A stretch of DNA of 64,000 bases from contig JAQJVL010000047.1 of the NCBI GenBank assembly GCA_035578905.1, positions 1,277,111 through 1,341,110 of the forward strand. The letters run 5' to 3'. The translations under genes and the position numbers were made by a program. Position 1 is the stretch's first letter. Every line of letters begins with the position of its first letter. Shown piece after piece: positions 36,560 through 49,190 of this stretch. The notes below the pieces were generated by a model that was not told the DNA's origin, did not search any database, and worked only from the letters and a program-made list of their open reading frames with translations. Origin of the DNA: Stictocephala bisonia. Taxonomy: Eukaryota; Arthropoda; Insecta; Hemiptera; Membracidae.

Positions 36560-37100
36560 ATTTTGATTATAATAAGCATGGGATTCCTATATGGGGCTCT
36601 GAGACAGAGAGAAACATGCAGCTTTTTGGACTGCAAAAGAGTGCTGTTATGACTATATTTAAATTAAAAAACTCAGACTATTGCAACAACTGGTTTAAAA
36701 ATACATGATTTTAACACTTCCTTCCATTTATATTTTAGAAACTTTAACATTTGTTATCAAAAACCGCGCTCTCTTCAATAACGGACAACATTCGCAACAT
36801 AACTTCAACCTCCGCAGTAAAAATAACTTTCAAATACCAAAATATCATACTTCTTTGTCCGAAAACATTTATTTATGAGTGGCATCAGGTTGTTAAACTC
36901 TGTCCCAGCTCCACTAAAAGACAGTAAGAATGTTCCTTCAGAGTGAAATTAAAAAACATATTGCAAAAGGAAGCTTTCCACAGTGTATCAAAATCTTTAA
37001 ATTATAAATATTAATGTATGTTTAGCTTGTATGACGTATGTCCATATACATTATATATCTAATTATATGTATTTTTGTGGCAATAAATAATTTGATTTGA
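36560..37100 (+). pseudogene. Non-LTR retrotransposon 3' end, decayed reverse transcriptase C-terminus
   Basis: The plus strand retains, across several frames, the C-terminal region of a CR1/Jockey-type protein. First comes FLYGALRQRETCSFLDCKRV near 36580-36640, the YGxxxW...LQKRA equivalent. After stops and shifts, HNFNLRSKNNFQIPKYHTSL near 36790-36860 corresponds to the conserved HxYxTRxKxxxxxPxxxTxL region. Next comes a segment like MSGIRLLNSVPAPLKDSK at about 36875-36930, the GxxLWNxLP equivalent. At least two frameshifts and several stops separate these parts, so the copy is dead. The sequence ends with a short AATAAATAATTTGATTTGAA tail near 37083-37102, which fits a 3' terminus. Catalytic motifs are missing upstream. 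Confidence 0.75.
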
Positions 37101-37102
37101 AT

Positions 37103-39517
37103 AAATCTTAAAATCTACAGCTATATTTCCTAATTTCTTCCACACAAAACTATATGCTTCTTCATATTATTTCCCTATACAATCCAGTTTTTTTTCTACA
37201 AAACTCTTAGATAATTACTTGCAGCAATATTTATATACATTTGTTGTTTTAATTAGAAACAAATATTCATTAATACGATACGGCGAATAGTCTTTTTCAA
37301 CTCTGAGTGAGAATAATTGAGCGACCGGCTTCTCTGAGTGACGTCAGTCTGACAAACATCACAAGGTAGACTGAGACCTTCTTACAGGTGCCTTACATCA
37401 GCTACAAACATTTGTTGGACGTGTTCTATAGGAAATGCATTCCGTAATATGAACTTGTACTTGAGCCAGAATATTTGTCTAAAAGATAGAGATAAACAAC
37501 AATAGAAATAGACCAGATATCTCATAAAACATATTTAACTTACATATTATTTTACTGTATAGTTAATTTAATGACATAGGCATAATGGCTTTCGGGTAAA
37601 AATATAAGCAGGAAGATTTTTTAAAAATTTGAATGACGCAATCAAACTAATAAATGTAAACTTTATTCAAGTTAAACTGTACAATTCAGGATCATGACAA
37701 ATGCAGAACTGGAGAGGAAAGCAAATATTTGAAATACATTGTCTTTGTGGTTCTAATAAATAATGTATCAAAATATTTATATTGTTTTAAAGAGTTTATG
37801 AATATAATTTACACTGTTAAGTAATATTTTGTCATCCTTTAACTTCGACCTTTTAGCGTATCATTAGATTACTGCATATTCATTTTGAATTCATCAAACA
37901 CACTTGATCTATTGAAGTATTGTTATCTGTGTTTACAGTAAAAGTAAAATTAAAAATCATATCATATGATTTTTCTAAAAACTGCTAACATAAACAATAC
38001 AAAATGCATAGCCTAGGTAATAATAATATCATTTATTGTTATGGTCCCTGGATTCACAAACCAGGAAAGACTAGAGATACTGAAGGCCCAGTCAGTGTGC
38101 GAGGTGTCTCCAGATGAAAATAACGTTAAATTACAAGACGGAAATAAGTGCTCGTGAACATGTGTGCCACCACTTTCAACAACATAACATGTATTACATT
38201 GTGTTGAGTAGTAACACAACATAATGTTAGTTACATTATATTCTCTTGGACTGCCCTAAATGTGTTTGAATTTATATAGAAGTTCTGCAAGTGTTGATGC
38301 TGCACTTGGTTTGTCTCCAAGCAGATTCAGGCATGCAAGAAATAGCCTTACTAGATTATAGCTGCGACAGCTGGGAACTAAGTTTCAAGCAACCATCCTG
38401 TTTAAACGATTTAGGGTGTGCTTCAGAGGGCTTACCATTGGAGGTCACACAGAGTGCTTAACTGTAGGGTGGTATATGGCACAGAGTAAGTAAGAACATT
38501 ATTAAAACCAATCCAGAGAGGTGACGAGATCAGTCTTGAATCATGTACCTTCATACATCTCCAAAAGAAGTAAAGGCCTCGAAGAAATATATTAAGAGGC
38601 CTTCATCAGGCCAAGGAGTCAGGTTGTTTTTATCAATCCTAGAGTTGGAAAGACCGTGTTGTCATGTGGAGATACGCCCAGCAATAGGATTATGTTAATG
38701 AGTTACATAACATAAGGCCTCTGGTGATTTGGTTCTGGAAATTTCCAATTGTGATGACAAAGCCACGCTCCAAGAAGTCATCAGGAAAGTGGCCAGTGAT
38801 AAGGGAGAAACTTATCCCGCTGTCCCGAGTCTAAGAATCGAGATTATTTACTTGATATAAACAAAGAAACATGTACATCATTACAGTAGACTTGGATTAG
38901 CATGAGAAGGAATTATCTCATATTAATCTTTAGTTAAAATGTATTACCGGAAAGCGTCTTTTACGAACTTAGTTTGCTCTAAAGGGTACATTTCAGGATT
39001 AAAGGAGCTTAAACACACATCTCTACACATGTTATTTTATTATCCTTTCGCTGTTTTAACTCTTATAAATATTAACAACTGAATATATTACAAGAAAACA
39101 GTATGGATTTCCATATACTTTCAAAGGAAAGAATTATTATGTTTACCAAATGCTTTTTATAGTATATATTTATTTTAAGGGCATATTTTAAATCAGCGCT
39201 TACAAAAGTTGATGTAATTTAGCTGATAAAAATGATAGCTTAAATTTAATGAAAATAATCTACTTTCCACTATAGTAAAACTTATTTATTTAAGGTGGAT
39301 GTAAACGAATTTACCATGGCAATTATATATTTTAGGTTAACTATTGCAGAACTTGCTGAGTGGTGGTATGCAATTTATTTACAGACCTCTATTTAGTATG
39401 TTATGAACAATATTCACTATAAAAATTAAAGGATATTGTAATGTAACGTTGAAAACGGTATGCATATTTATCTATCGACGTATGGAGTATCAGAAAAGTA
39501 GCGAATGAATGGGAAGT
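37103..39517. other. Region without a callable gene; less AT-rich patch at about 38270-38850
   Basis: Most of this is AT-rich. The patch 38270-38850 has higher GC and short open stretches, such as DDKATLQEVIRKVASDKGE near 38755-38815 on the plus strand. Frames are interrupted, so it may be an old mobile element or gene remnant. I cannot identify its family. A minus-strand frame of 69 codons at 38013-38222 looks random. Confidence 0.35.
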
Positions 39518-41060
39518 TTCAAAGAGTAGCCAAGTATCTCTCGATTATTTTTCAAGATATATTTTGAAGTTTTTAACATACAATCCCATATTATTTTAAT
39601 ATAAAGTGGATATAAAGAGTAAAACTGTTCCTACTATGAATCATATTAACAAAGATAATGAATAAAACACAAAATACATTCATGTTTAGAAGAATTTAGT
39701 GGATAAAAATGAATGTAGAATTTGGAATTCAGGATATATTATTTGAACCATAAATATATTTTCACTAGAATGTCAATGGACAGAAGATGAGAAAGAAAAT
39801 GGAGAATACGATTCGAGTGGACCTCGGTATTTGAATAACAGAAAAGGGACGCATCATAATGGCATTCCTAGAGTGTGATTCAGGAGTGGCTATTGGCATT
39901 TTGTTGGATGAATTGTTCCTTACTTAACTTTTCCAAAAACCACTTTAGCCTTTTTCTTAATATCCTTAAAAAATTCCTCCGTATTTTAAGTATTTAATGG
40001 TTTTTACTTTTAAATATTTGAAACATACATAAAAAGACTAATTTCGTCTAAACTTGCATATTTTTCAAAAGAAATATAGTTAGTTTAATATGTGCAACAT
40101 TTAAAGTCAATTGGATGTATAATTTTGGAGAATAATGATGAGTGTTAAATGTATTTTATATATAAATAGATAAATTAAATTTAAAATTTTCCAATTGAAA
40201 TCAGTTTGTTCTCTTAGATAAAAAAGTTTCAAAGCCTAGAGAAATTTGTAAGTCTACTTTTAGAGGACACAACGCACTATATTTGACTCTGAATCAATAA
40301 AGTATTGTGTTTCTAGTCATGTTTAGCCATGTCCTATGACCGTCTATACATGTGTTCAGATTAAATTGTATATTTTCCCATTGTATACAATATGTTCTCC
40401 TAGGTAACAAAGTGTCACAATCTAGAAAAATTTGTAAGTCTACTCTTAGAGGCCGTAAATTAAATAATTTGATTTACACGCACAAATTGAAAATCTAGCT
40501 CTACCTGATGAAGGAGATGAGATAAATCAAAAATTCATAGGGCCAAAGATGTAGATCGTCTCAAATCAGGCACAGCAAATGTTGTTAGTTTTGCTGTAGA
40601 ACCGTTCATTTAACCACTACAATCCAATTAGAGGAACGCTGTTTTTGGCATTTAAAATATTTTGCATTAAAAAGGCTGCCATCTTCAATTGACTAAGAAT
40701 TTTTTCAAAAGTCCTTCTTATTGCACATCTACAATATAAGACCTTTGACTCTACAAAATTTCAGCACCGTAGGCTTAGTATTTTTTTAGTTACAGCAATG
40801 AGTGAATGAGTCAATGTTATTTGCCTTTTATAGATTTTACTTTACGAGTGTATTTTTTGGTGTTGGGATTTATTTTTACATACAGAGATATATTTTTCAA
40901 CGATTGCTAAATTTTTTGTCTGTAATTTGAAGCTGTTTTAAGTTCCAATCTTGGAGGTTAGTGAGATGAGTGAATGGAAAGCAGTTTAAACCAGCAGAAG
41001 TGGCAGCCACAACCAACTACTGTACTCAGTTACTGGCATAAGAACTCTTACTATACGAAT
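39518..41060 (+). repeat. Diverged dispersed block D (collinear with 46486-48375)
   Basis: The stretch at 39525-39600 (CAAGTATCTCT, then ACAATCCCATATTA) matches 46493-46580. A segment near 39655 matches 46642, and 40870-41060 (GATATATTT, AGTTTAAACCAGC, CAACTACTG) matches 48213-48375. Order and orientation agree. No coding sequence is recognised. Confidence 0.5.
40180..40455 (+). repeat. Imperfect direct duplication inside block D
   Basis: AAATTTGTAAGTCTACTYTTAGAGG, each preceded by a TTTGTTCTC or TATGTTCTC segment and CTAGA, occurs at about 40185-40270 and 40375-40455, roughly 190 bases apart. Confidence 0.8.
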
Positions 41061-42798
41061 TATCTGTTGTATGTTATTTATATTTAAGGGTTTTGTGCGA
41101 TCAATTTACTAAATGTTTGTACTGTACTATGCGAAGTAATAAGGTCTAGATAGTAAATGTAAGGAACTAAAATCCCCAAAGTCCTCCAATACAGCTACAT
41201 AAATATTCCAACTAAACTAAGTAGTGAACGTCCTTATTTTAACACGTACAAACTGTGTTTTCACCCACCTATTTGTCACCCACCTATATCTGTAATCCAA
41301 ACAATGAATTAAAAAACTGTAAACTCAGTTTGCCTGTAAATGTGTATTTAATCAGTTTTATCAGTAATATTTCGGTCATTTAATAGTACAGCGGTAAATT
41401 TTGTTAATAGCTTTTACCGGTAGGTGATAAATCAACCCTCTGTAGAAAATAGCGCTATAACAGTTATTTGTTCAGCATATTAAGATTTTATAACTCTAAG
41501 TATTTAATCCGAATTATAAATTGACTGAAATATGATGACTCGAATATTTGTAATAAGCTGTAGATGCACACTAGGGAAGTGTTGCAAAATATTTTCTCTT
41601 GAAGAGCTGAAATAAGGTAAATAATCCAGATACCAACTGATGTATGTCTTAGTCACTACTTGGACTAAGAGAGAAGTACTAAGCTTAGGACAGTGCAACT
41701 TAGGTTTTGGGGTTATTTTTTAACAACGCTGCTTACGGAAAGAAACAGGAAGAAAAATAACAACATTCCACTAGTGAGGGTATTTAAGGATAGCGAGTGA
41801 AGGGGTTGGCACTCGTACATGCTCTGTAATATTGTGTTATTATTGTAAATGTATACCTTTTAATGATTACAATCATTAAATAGTAATAACTATTTTTATA
41901 TTTTTTTTCTGTTACTGACCAAATAGTACTTAATGAAACAAGAACAAAAGTAGTTTTGATGTACTCAGTAATATGTCAGAAATCCTCCGCTTATCTTGGC
42001 CCGGTCATATTCGTTAAAATACCTGATTATAACAATAATAATGAGACTGAAGATATATACAAAGTTAATTCAAAAAAAGTATTAGACAAGGCCTTTCATA
42101 CCCCCCCCCTCCCCACCCGGCAACTTCCTAATTGTACTATAATATAAACTATAATTTCAAGATATTTTTGACTGATGCATGTACGAGTAACAATTTTGAC
42201 AGTAAACAACTATTGGTTCATTATAGTGAAGTACATGTTCATTGATCATTAAAAATGTGTATTTTTTCAGTTTCATTAAATCTATAGAAATTAAAAAATA
42301 ATGTTCATAGATGTTTGCTAAAAATTGATTGTAAATACAAGGTAAATGTATTTAGAAAAGGAAAATGATGAAATACTGTTTTAAATATAAGTGTATAGAA
42401 ATAATAACTTTAGTGCATTCGTAAATTATGTTATTGCGTTTTTTAAATAAGTAAATTTTAACATTACATTATTTTTTTATTTCAGTGAACTCATTGCACA
42501 TTTTATCTTCATTTTGCCTCACTATTACTTTAAACTGCATTTCTGTGACATCCCTAATTATAAAAACATACTACGAACAAATTCATAATTTTAAATCATA
42601 AAAATAAGTGTAATTACAGTGTTTAATAAAATTAGGATTAAATGATTGGTTGATGATTAAAAAGATAAATACAATGTTGTCAAATGTATACCGATGTAGC
42701 CTACATTATTATCCTCAACATCACATAAAGTAGAACAATGATCAGCAAAATAAATATCTTTATTTTAACCAAATAGTAATTTCATATAAAATAGATTA
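41061..42798. other. AT-rich stretch without recognisable gene
   Basis: A C-run occurs at about 42100-42112, and CACCCACCTAT appears twice near 41263-41290, possibly scraps of the G-rich minisatellite family on the minus strand. Nothing else is visible. Confidence 0.4.
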
Positions 42799-43060
42799 TG
42801 GAAAACATATAAAGTAACAAAGAAAGAGACCACTTCCACCGTTATTGGGTGGTCAAGTCATGTATAATTCAACGTTGGTCTGGCACGACACCTGATTCCT
42901 TACACTTCCTCTAGACACTTAGAAAGGAAAACATATAAAGTAACAAAGAAAGAGACCACTTCCACCGTTATTGGGTGGTCAAGTCATGTATAATTCAACG
43001 TTGGTCCGGCACGACACCTGATTCCTTACTCTTCCTTCTAGACACTTAGAAAGGAAAAAT
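42799..43060 (+). repeat. 126-bp tandem duplication, two copies
   Basis: GAAAACATATAAAGTAACAA begins at 42801 and 42927. Both copies continue with GAGACCACTTCCACCG, TTATTGGGTGGTCAAG and CACCTGATTCCTTAC, and differ at only a few positions. Confidence 0.93.
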
Positions 43061-43243
43061 GAGACCATCACATATAAAGGGACTCCCTCGTAATTGATAT
43101 TTTCATAATATCTTATTATTAAACCACTGTTTATAAAATATCATCATAACTATTAATGATAACTTATTTATACGAAATGGTAAATAATTGACTAAGAGCA
43201 AAATATTGACTGTGTTCATTAATTCTAATATTACTAATAACTA

Positions 43244-43445
43244 AAGCTTCCGGTAATGACCATGTTAAGGTGTTATATACAATATTTACATCACGAAACA
43301 TTTCACCCACGCTACGATGTGGCATCACTAACTCATGATGAGTCTCAGAGATATTACTGAGGATGCCACATCACATCATGGGCGAAACGCTTTGTGATGT
43401 AAATATTGTAGATAACAGCTTGACACGGTCGTTACCGGTAGCTTC
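43244..43445. repeat. Imperfect inverted repeat, arms about 83 bp (foldback element)
   Basis: The left arm 43244-43326 (AAGCTTCCGGTAATGACC to GATGTGGCATC) pairs with the right arm 43362-43445 (GATGCCACATC to GTTACCGGTAGCTT) at roughly 80-85% by eye. The loop contains the small palindrome ACTCATGATGAGT. It is older than the palindrome at 29202 judging by divergence. Confidence 0.88.
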
Positions 43446-43846
43446 GGCCACTTAAGCCTACTTAGTAAAAATAAATATTCTAGTAATTTAAATTTGAAGG
43501 CATGAAGAACTGTTGTGAGACTATAAAAGTAATATAAAAACCTTCAATGGTTTTACCAATATCATAGCAGTACATAACATCTAAACATGCTAAAGTGAAT
43601 ATTGAAATAATGCCACTTATTAAGCATATTTTATAATGTACAGAACATAACAAAACCTTGAATCTTAAAGCCAACTATCAAGTAAAGTTGCTTGGAAAAG
43701 TAACACAATAATTTGCCAGTTAACTGATCAATAGTCCAGTCCTGATGTGCTGTCAAGATAAGGCAGCATTCCGAAGCGTTGTGGCTCATGTTGTTAATAA
43801 AGTTTACTGGTTTTATTACACATTAAACATGATAGCAAAAATGTAT

Positions 43847-43855
<9 letters not shown>

Positions 43856-43906
<51 letters not shown>
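43856..43906. repeat. (TA)n microsatellite
   Basis: About 25 TA dinucleotides; a frame reading IYIYIY across it is meaningless. Confidence 0.96.
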
Positions 43907-43912
<6 letters not shown>

Positions 43913-44517
43913 AAGCAAATATTTTATAAAGAAAATATTTTTTACTACGGTCTGATGTATATAGCATTTAAATTTTCAATTTCAAAAAGAGTTTCTTAAG
44001 GGCGTGCAAAATTTTCTTTCATTATTAGATTGTTTAGTTTCCAGTGGTAATATTACAATCTTTCGCTTACAATATTATGATTAGTATATCTTTTAATGTT
44101 TAATTTTATTTACAAAATATATATTCGTAGCATGGTAATCATATTACTTCTTTATTACTATTTTAGCTTTAAAAAATACTTAATAATTACCAAACAAATC
44201 ATAATATCAAAATACGAACGAATATAACTGTCAATTTAAGCAGCAATATAAAAATATCAATATTAATTTAAAAATATATATTTTGTTTATGGGTTGGACT
44301 TTTCTTCAATAAAAATATAAATGTTGATAAGACATACAAGAAAAACCTTTTGTACGGTGTTTGTTACTTCCTGATATGGTATGTTGTTTTCAAATATAAA
44401 GCACTTAGAAGTATGACAGTTTATAACTAAGAAACAATGTTCAAACTCAAACAAGTTATGTACATGGAAACTGTAGTATTCGATGGAAACCAAGAAATTA
44501 GGATATGTCATTGTTGA
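43907..44517. other. AT-rich flank of the 182-bp array, no gene seen
   Basis: No feature is recognisable. A minus-strand frame of about 101 codons at 44287-44592 runs into the array and matches nothing. Confidence 0.4.
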
Positions 44518-45968
44518 GGGTAAGTTGTACAGTTCTGAAGAGGGGTGTACCTCTCGAGTTATAAACGCTGAGAAAGTTACGGAGAGGGACATAACTGCTA
44601 CAGGCTACAGTGGGAACACTCATCTACAAAGTTTCATCCTCGGACACACGAGTATCCCACGTCATAAATGGCATTATTACAACCAGCACTATGCCTTTCA
44701 CTGGTAAGTTGTACAGTTCTGAATTGGGGTGTACCCCTCGAGCGATACACGCTGAGAAAGTTACGGGGAGGGGCATAACTGCTACAGGCTTCAGTGAGAA
44801 CACTCATCTACAAAGTTTCATCCTCGGACACACGAGTACTCCATGTCATAAATGACATTATTACAACCAGCACTGTCTTTCACTGGTAAGTTGTACAGTT
44901 CTGAAGTGGGGTGTACCTCTCGAGTTATAAACACTGAGAAAGTTACGGAGAGGGACATAACTGCTACAGGCTACAGTGGGAACACTCATCTACAAAGTTT
45001 CATCCTCGGACTAACGAGTACTCCATGTCATAAATGAAATTATTACAACCAGCACTACGCCTTTCATTGGTAAGTTGTACAGTTCTGAATTGGGGTGTAC
45101 CCCTCGAGCGATACACGCTGAGAAAGTTACGGGGAGGGGCATAACTGCTACAGGCTTCAGTGAGAACACTCATCTACAAAGTTTCATCCTCGGACACACG
45201 AGTACTCCATGTCATAAATGACATTATTACAACCAGCACTGACTTTCACTGGTAAGTTGTACAGTTCTGAAGTGGGGTGTACCCCCCGAGCGATACACGC
45301 TGAGAAAGTTACGGAGAGGGACATAACTGCTACAGGCTACAGTGGGAACACTCATCTACAAAGTTTCATCCTGGGACACACGAGTACCCCATGTTATAAA
45401 TGACATTATTACAACCAGCACTGTCTTTCACTGGTAAGTTGTACAGTTCTGAAGTGGGGTGTACCCCTCGAGTGATACACGCTGAGAAAGTTACGGGGAG
45501 GGACATAACTGCTACAGGCTACAGTGGGAACACTCATCTACAAAGTTTCATCCTCGGACTAACGAGTACTCCATGTCATAAATGACATTATTACAACCAG
45601 CACTGTCTTTCACTGGTAAGTTGTACAGTTCTGAAGTGGGGTGTACCCCACGAGCGATACACGCTGAGAAAGTTACGGGGAGGGACATAACTGCTACAGG
45701 CTACAGTGGGAACACTCATCTACAAAGTTTCATCCTCGGACACACGAGTACTCCATGTCATAAATGACATTATTACAACCAGCACTATGTCTTTCACTGG
45801 TAAGTTGTACAGTTCTGAAGTGGGGTGTACCCCTCGAGCGATACACGCTGAGAAAGTTACGGGGAGGGACATAACTGCTACAGGCTTCAGTGAGAACCAG
45901 CCTCATCTCATCTACAAAGTTTCATCCTCAGATATGATACTCTTCACAAGTATGCCATGTTATAAATG
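44518..45968. repeat. 182-bp satellite array, 8 copies
   Basis: GGTAAGTTGTACAGTTCTGA recurs at about 44517, 44703, 44885, 45069, 45251, 45433, 45616 and 45799. Units come in two sub-types: AGGGACATAAC with GGCTACAGTGGGAAC, and AGGGGCATAAC with GGCTTCAGTGAGAAC. Several units hold a 61-codon plus-strand frame, and neighbouring frames overlap by ATGA because 186 minus 4 equals the 182-base period. One-base length changes break the pattern in other units. The length is close to nucleosome spacing, as in many animal satellites. Confidence 0.93.
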
Positions 45969-46485
45969 ACGATTTTCACTGAGAGTTAATAATATAATAT
46001 AGCTTACATTTTTATAGACTAATATAAAATGCATTAACGTATAAAAATACTTAAAAAAGTGTTGATCATTTTGTTTTAATAAATGGAACTGAGTCAAAAA
46101 ACTAAGAAGTTCATACTTATATCTTAAATGTTTAATATATTTATGTTTGGATGCATTATACTGGCCATGAACACTTTATGGATATCTTAATACTAAAGTA
46201 CACAATCTAAGATGTAAGATTATAACTGGGTGGGGGGATTTGTATTAAGCAGAATACATTGGAACTCAAGTAATAATAATAAATTTTATTTCCTTCAATA
46301 TATTAAAAAGTTTTTGCAACATTTAAACTTAGGGTATTCACTGGCCACTGTTTCCGGTATTTGTGGCCAGAATACAAAACAAAAATATTTTAATTATAAA
46401 TAAACAGTATAAAATCTTTTAATATATAGACACAATAACTAACATCTCAAGCCTAGTCAATATTCTTATTATATGATTATTATAA
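45969..46485. other. AT-rich sequence; possible minus-strand retroelement tail
   Basis: The minus strand ends in AAATAAAATTTATTATTATTA at about 46271-46291, like the ATT-repeat tail at 60641-60669. The preceding minus-strand sequence (to about 46440) may be a non-LTR 3' UTR. This is weak evidence. Confidence 0.3.
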
Positions 46486-46868
46486 ACTGTAGTCAAGTAT
46501 CTCTGATTTATTTTTTAAGATCCCTTTTGAGGTTTTAATGAAATGGCAATGCACATAATCCCATATTACTTAAATGGAACATTCGAACAACATGAAGAGT
46601 AATACTATTATTTATATGAACAAATGAAATTAAAACATGGTAAAATGAATAAGACAAACACGGAATCCTTAAAAATGCATACTACACAAAGTATTTCAGA
46701 AGTTATTGAATAGTTTGATTAAAGATGCCTTACTTTAAAATGCCTTATATTCTCAATGTAGTAGAGATGTTTTAATATTTGTAACAGTTGTGTAGTAATG
46801 TAATCATGCAAATATATGTATTACATTTTAGTAATCAAGCACTATTTCTAGACCAATAACTACCATGA

Positions 46869-46869
46869 A

Positions 46870-46912
<43 letters not shown>
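46869..46912. repeat. (TA)n microsatellite
   Basis: TA repeats with one TT interruption. Confidence 0.95.
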
Positions 46913-46913
<1 letters not shown>

Positions 46914-47705
46914 AAAAATGTTTATCTCACAGAAAAACTGCTTACGTTTGTTCAAAACAATTTCAAACGAACCTCGTGGAACCTATATAACAGGCTATAC
47001 GTTATCACAGAAACCAACCAAGTGTTTATTGTCCCTCTGAGACAATTGAGGCTTATTTAGATTGCTTGGAAAGATTGGCTTTATAATTAAATTAGAAACC
47101 TTTCTATCGAGTTATATCAGAAGTCACTTTATAACAATTACGTTTAAGCTATATTTTACAGCCAATAGTAAATATTTTATATATTTAATCAAAGTATAAT
47201 TTTTATTTATTTAATTAAGATAATGCTCATAAAAATATAAGAGAGTATGGTTGAGTATGAGTATGATGAATGTATTTCGCCTAATGTAGGCTTTGTTACT
47301 AGCTGAGCCGCCTATTAATAGCCTAATGACAAGGACAACTAAGGGCTCATTGCTTTATATTCTTAGACTTGCCAAGTGTGGCATGAAATAGAGACCATTA
47401 AGCGGACACTGGGTAGGTATGAAACAAACACAAAATTGGATATTTCACTTACAATATATGCAGCACTTAGGCCCATTTAGTGAGTGAGACCATTTCCTAA
47501 CAGTGCCGGCTTTCGTAAACCTACCTCATAATTTTCCTTATAGTTGTTTCATGTTCATATCAAGCAATACATTACCATGCCTTAAATAGGTAAGTATTGT
47601 AACTAAATAATCAGTATCTATATTGTTTAGCTTAAAAAATAAACCTTCCATTATAAAACTTTCTTCTACAAATTACTTTTGTAAACAATATTTACAAAAA
47701 AATAA

Positions 47706-47772
47706 AAAATAATAATAATAATAATAATAATAAAATAAAAATAAATAAATAAATAAAAATAATAATTACTAT
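47706..47772. repeat. (AAT)n and AAAT low-complexity tract
   Basis: Eight or so AAT units are followed by AAAT-type units. Confidence 0.9.
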
Positions 47773-47974
47773 TATTTAACAATTAATATTAAAAAAAAAC
47801 CTGATTGTCAACAAATAATAACTTTATCTAATAAATTGAAAATTACATTCAGCAAAATCTTTACAAAGGCCAGATATACTCGAGGCATGTACTCGGTGCA
47901 GAGAAAATCATTCCCAGTTATCCAGCCTTAAATTTACTACTTCCATATATTCCAATCACAACAGGTTTTCAATT

Positions 47975-48105
47975 AACCTTCTGATGTGTCTCTTCTATGA
48001 GTATGAACATCAGAAGGTTTCTATAAGCAAACCATTAAGCTTATAGAAGGTTCAAATAATCGATTAAGCTTATTTAGCTTAGATGATCGCGTAGTGATCG
48101 CCTAA
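47975..48105. repeat. Three consecutive small hairpins
   Basis: AACCTTCTGATG at 47975-47986 is mirrored perfectly at 48008-48019. TTCTATAAGC at 48019-48028 is mirrored perfectly at 48039-48048. CTTAGATGATC at about 48077 pairs imperfectly with GATCGCCTAAG at about 48095. Confidence 0.8.
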
Positions 48106-48423
48106 GAACTAGGGTAACTAGGAACCCCTTCGGATTATGGGCTCAGACTAGTCTAGTTTGGGCATGAGCATATATACTATTAAGCAGCGATGGGACTGTA
48201 TTACAATTGTTTTCATAGGCACAAAGATATATTTCTCATGCAATGTTAAATTTTATGTCTCAAAATATCAGCTATTTTATGGTCCATTGTGGAACGTTAG
48301 TGCAATCCCATGTAACTTAGTTTAAACCAGCTGTAGTAGCAGACCTCACTAACTAACCTAATTACTGCCACAAATATTCCTATTAGATAAAATATCTATT
48401 TGTTAGTAATAATCAAAGATACG

Positions 48424-49190
48424 TCTGGGTAGGAAAACATAGCAGTTCACATACCCTACCTAGCCTTTGCTGACGACCAAGCAATTATAACAACAAACCC
48501 AAGCAAAGCTAGCAAACGAATAGTATCTCTAAAAGAATGCGCAGAGAAAATAGGACTACAAATTTATAAATAAAAAAAAAAAAAAAAAATAAAAACAGAA
48601 TTTATCGCAATAAAAGCAAATACAACTGAATTTTAAATAAAATATGGGGAAATATATAGAGTTGATTATTTTAAGTAGCTAGGTGAAATAATCGAACCGA
48701 CAGGACTGGAAAAGTGAGCATAAAAAGTGAGAATTCAAAAAAACAAAAGAGCGCTAGAATTTACTCAAAACATCTTCAACAAGAAATCAATATCAACCAA
48801 TACAAATCTTTGACAATACAAAAGAGTGATTGAACCGTACGCAAGTGAAACTCTAGCACTTAACACGACATGACAGTTAGAAGAATTGAAGAAAGAAGAA
48901 AGAAAAATCATTCGAAAAATATTTGGCTACAGAAAAACAGCGAAAGCACACAGGATGCAAACGAAATAAAAAACTACTGAAAAACACTCCAATATTGCAA
49001 CAGACATAATGAAAAGAAGAACTACATTTTATAGGCTTATACAAAGACTAACAGAAACACGACTGTCTAAACAGATACACAAAATATCAACAAAAAAATA
49101 AAAATCACAAACAACTGGGTAATAAAAACACAAAAAGACCTTCCAAAAGCAAAGTTGGGTAAACTAAAGTCTATTAAGAACATTTAAGTA
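48424..49190 (+). pseudogene. Decayed RTE-like reverse transcriptase C-terminal fragment
   Basis: Across interrupted frames the plus strand carries the 3' half of an RTE-type reverse transcriptase. LAFADDQAI at about 48463-48489 is the catalytic (F/Y)ADD motif, here FADD, followed by KECAEKIGLQI, the usual VGLxIN region. A poly(A) run at 48572-48589 disrupts the sequence that should encode NxxKT. Further on are VDYFKYLGEIIEPTG near 48663-48703 (the FKYLG motif), RVIEPYASETLALNT near 48828-48868 (ASExLxL), and LEELKKEERKIIRKIFGYRK near 48880-48936 (ERKILRKI). RRTTFYRLIQRL near 49016-49050 follows (the RxLxFYGHxxR motif). Multiple stops and at least one shift show it is dead. The endonuclease remnant at 9833 may be the same broad clade, but the two are far apart and opposite in strand. 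Confidence 0.82.

Larger units (their letters stand above)
46486..48375 (+). repeat. Diverged dispersed block E (collinear with 39518-41060)
   Basis: The anchors described for block D recur at about 46493-46580, 46642-46680 and 48213-48375. The block is about 350 bases longer than D, partly because of TA and AAT simple repeats. Confidence 0.5.
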
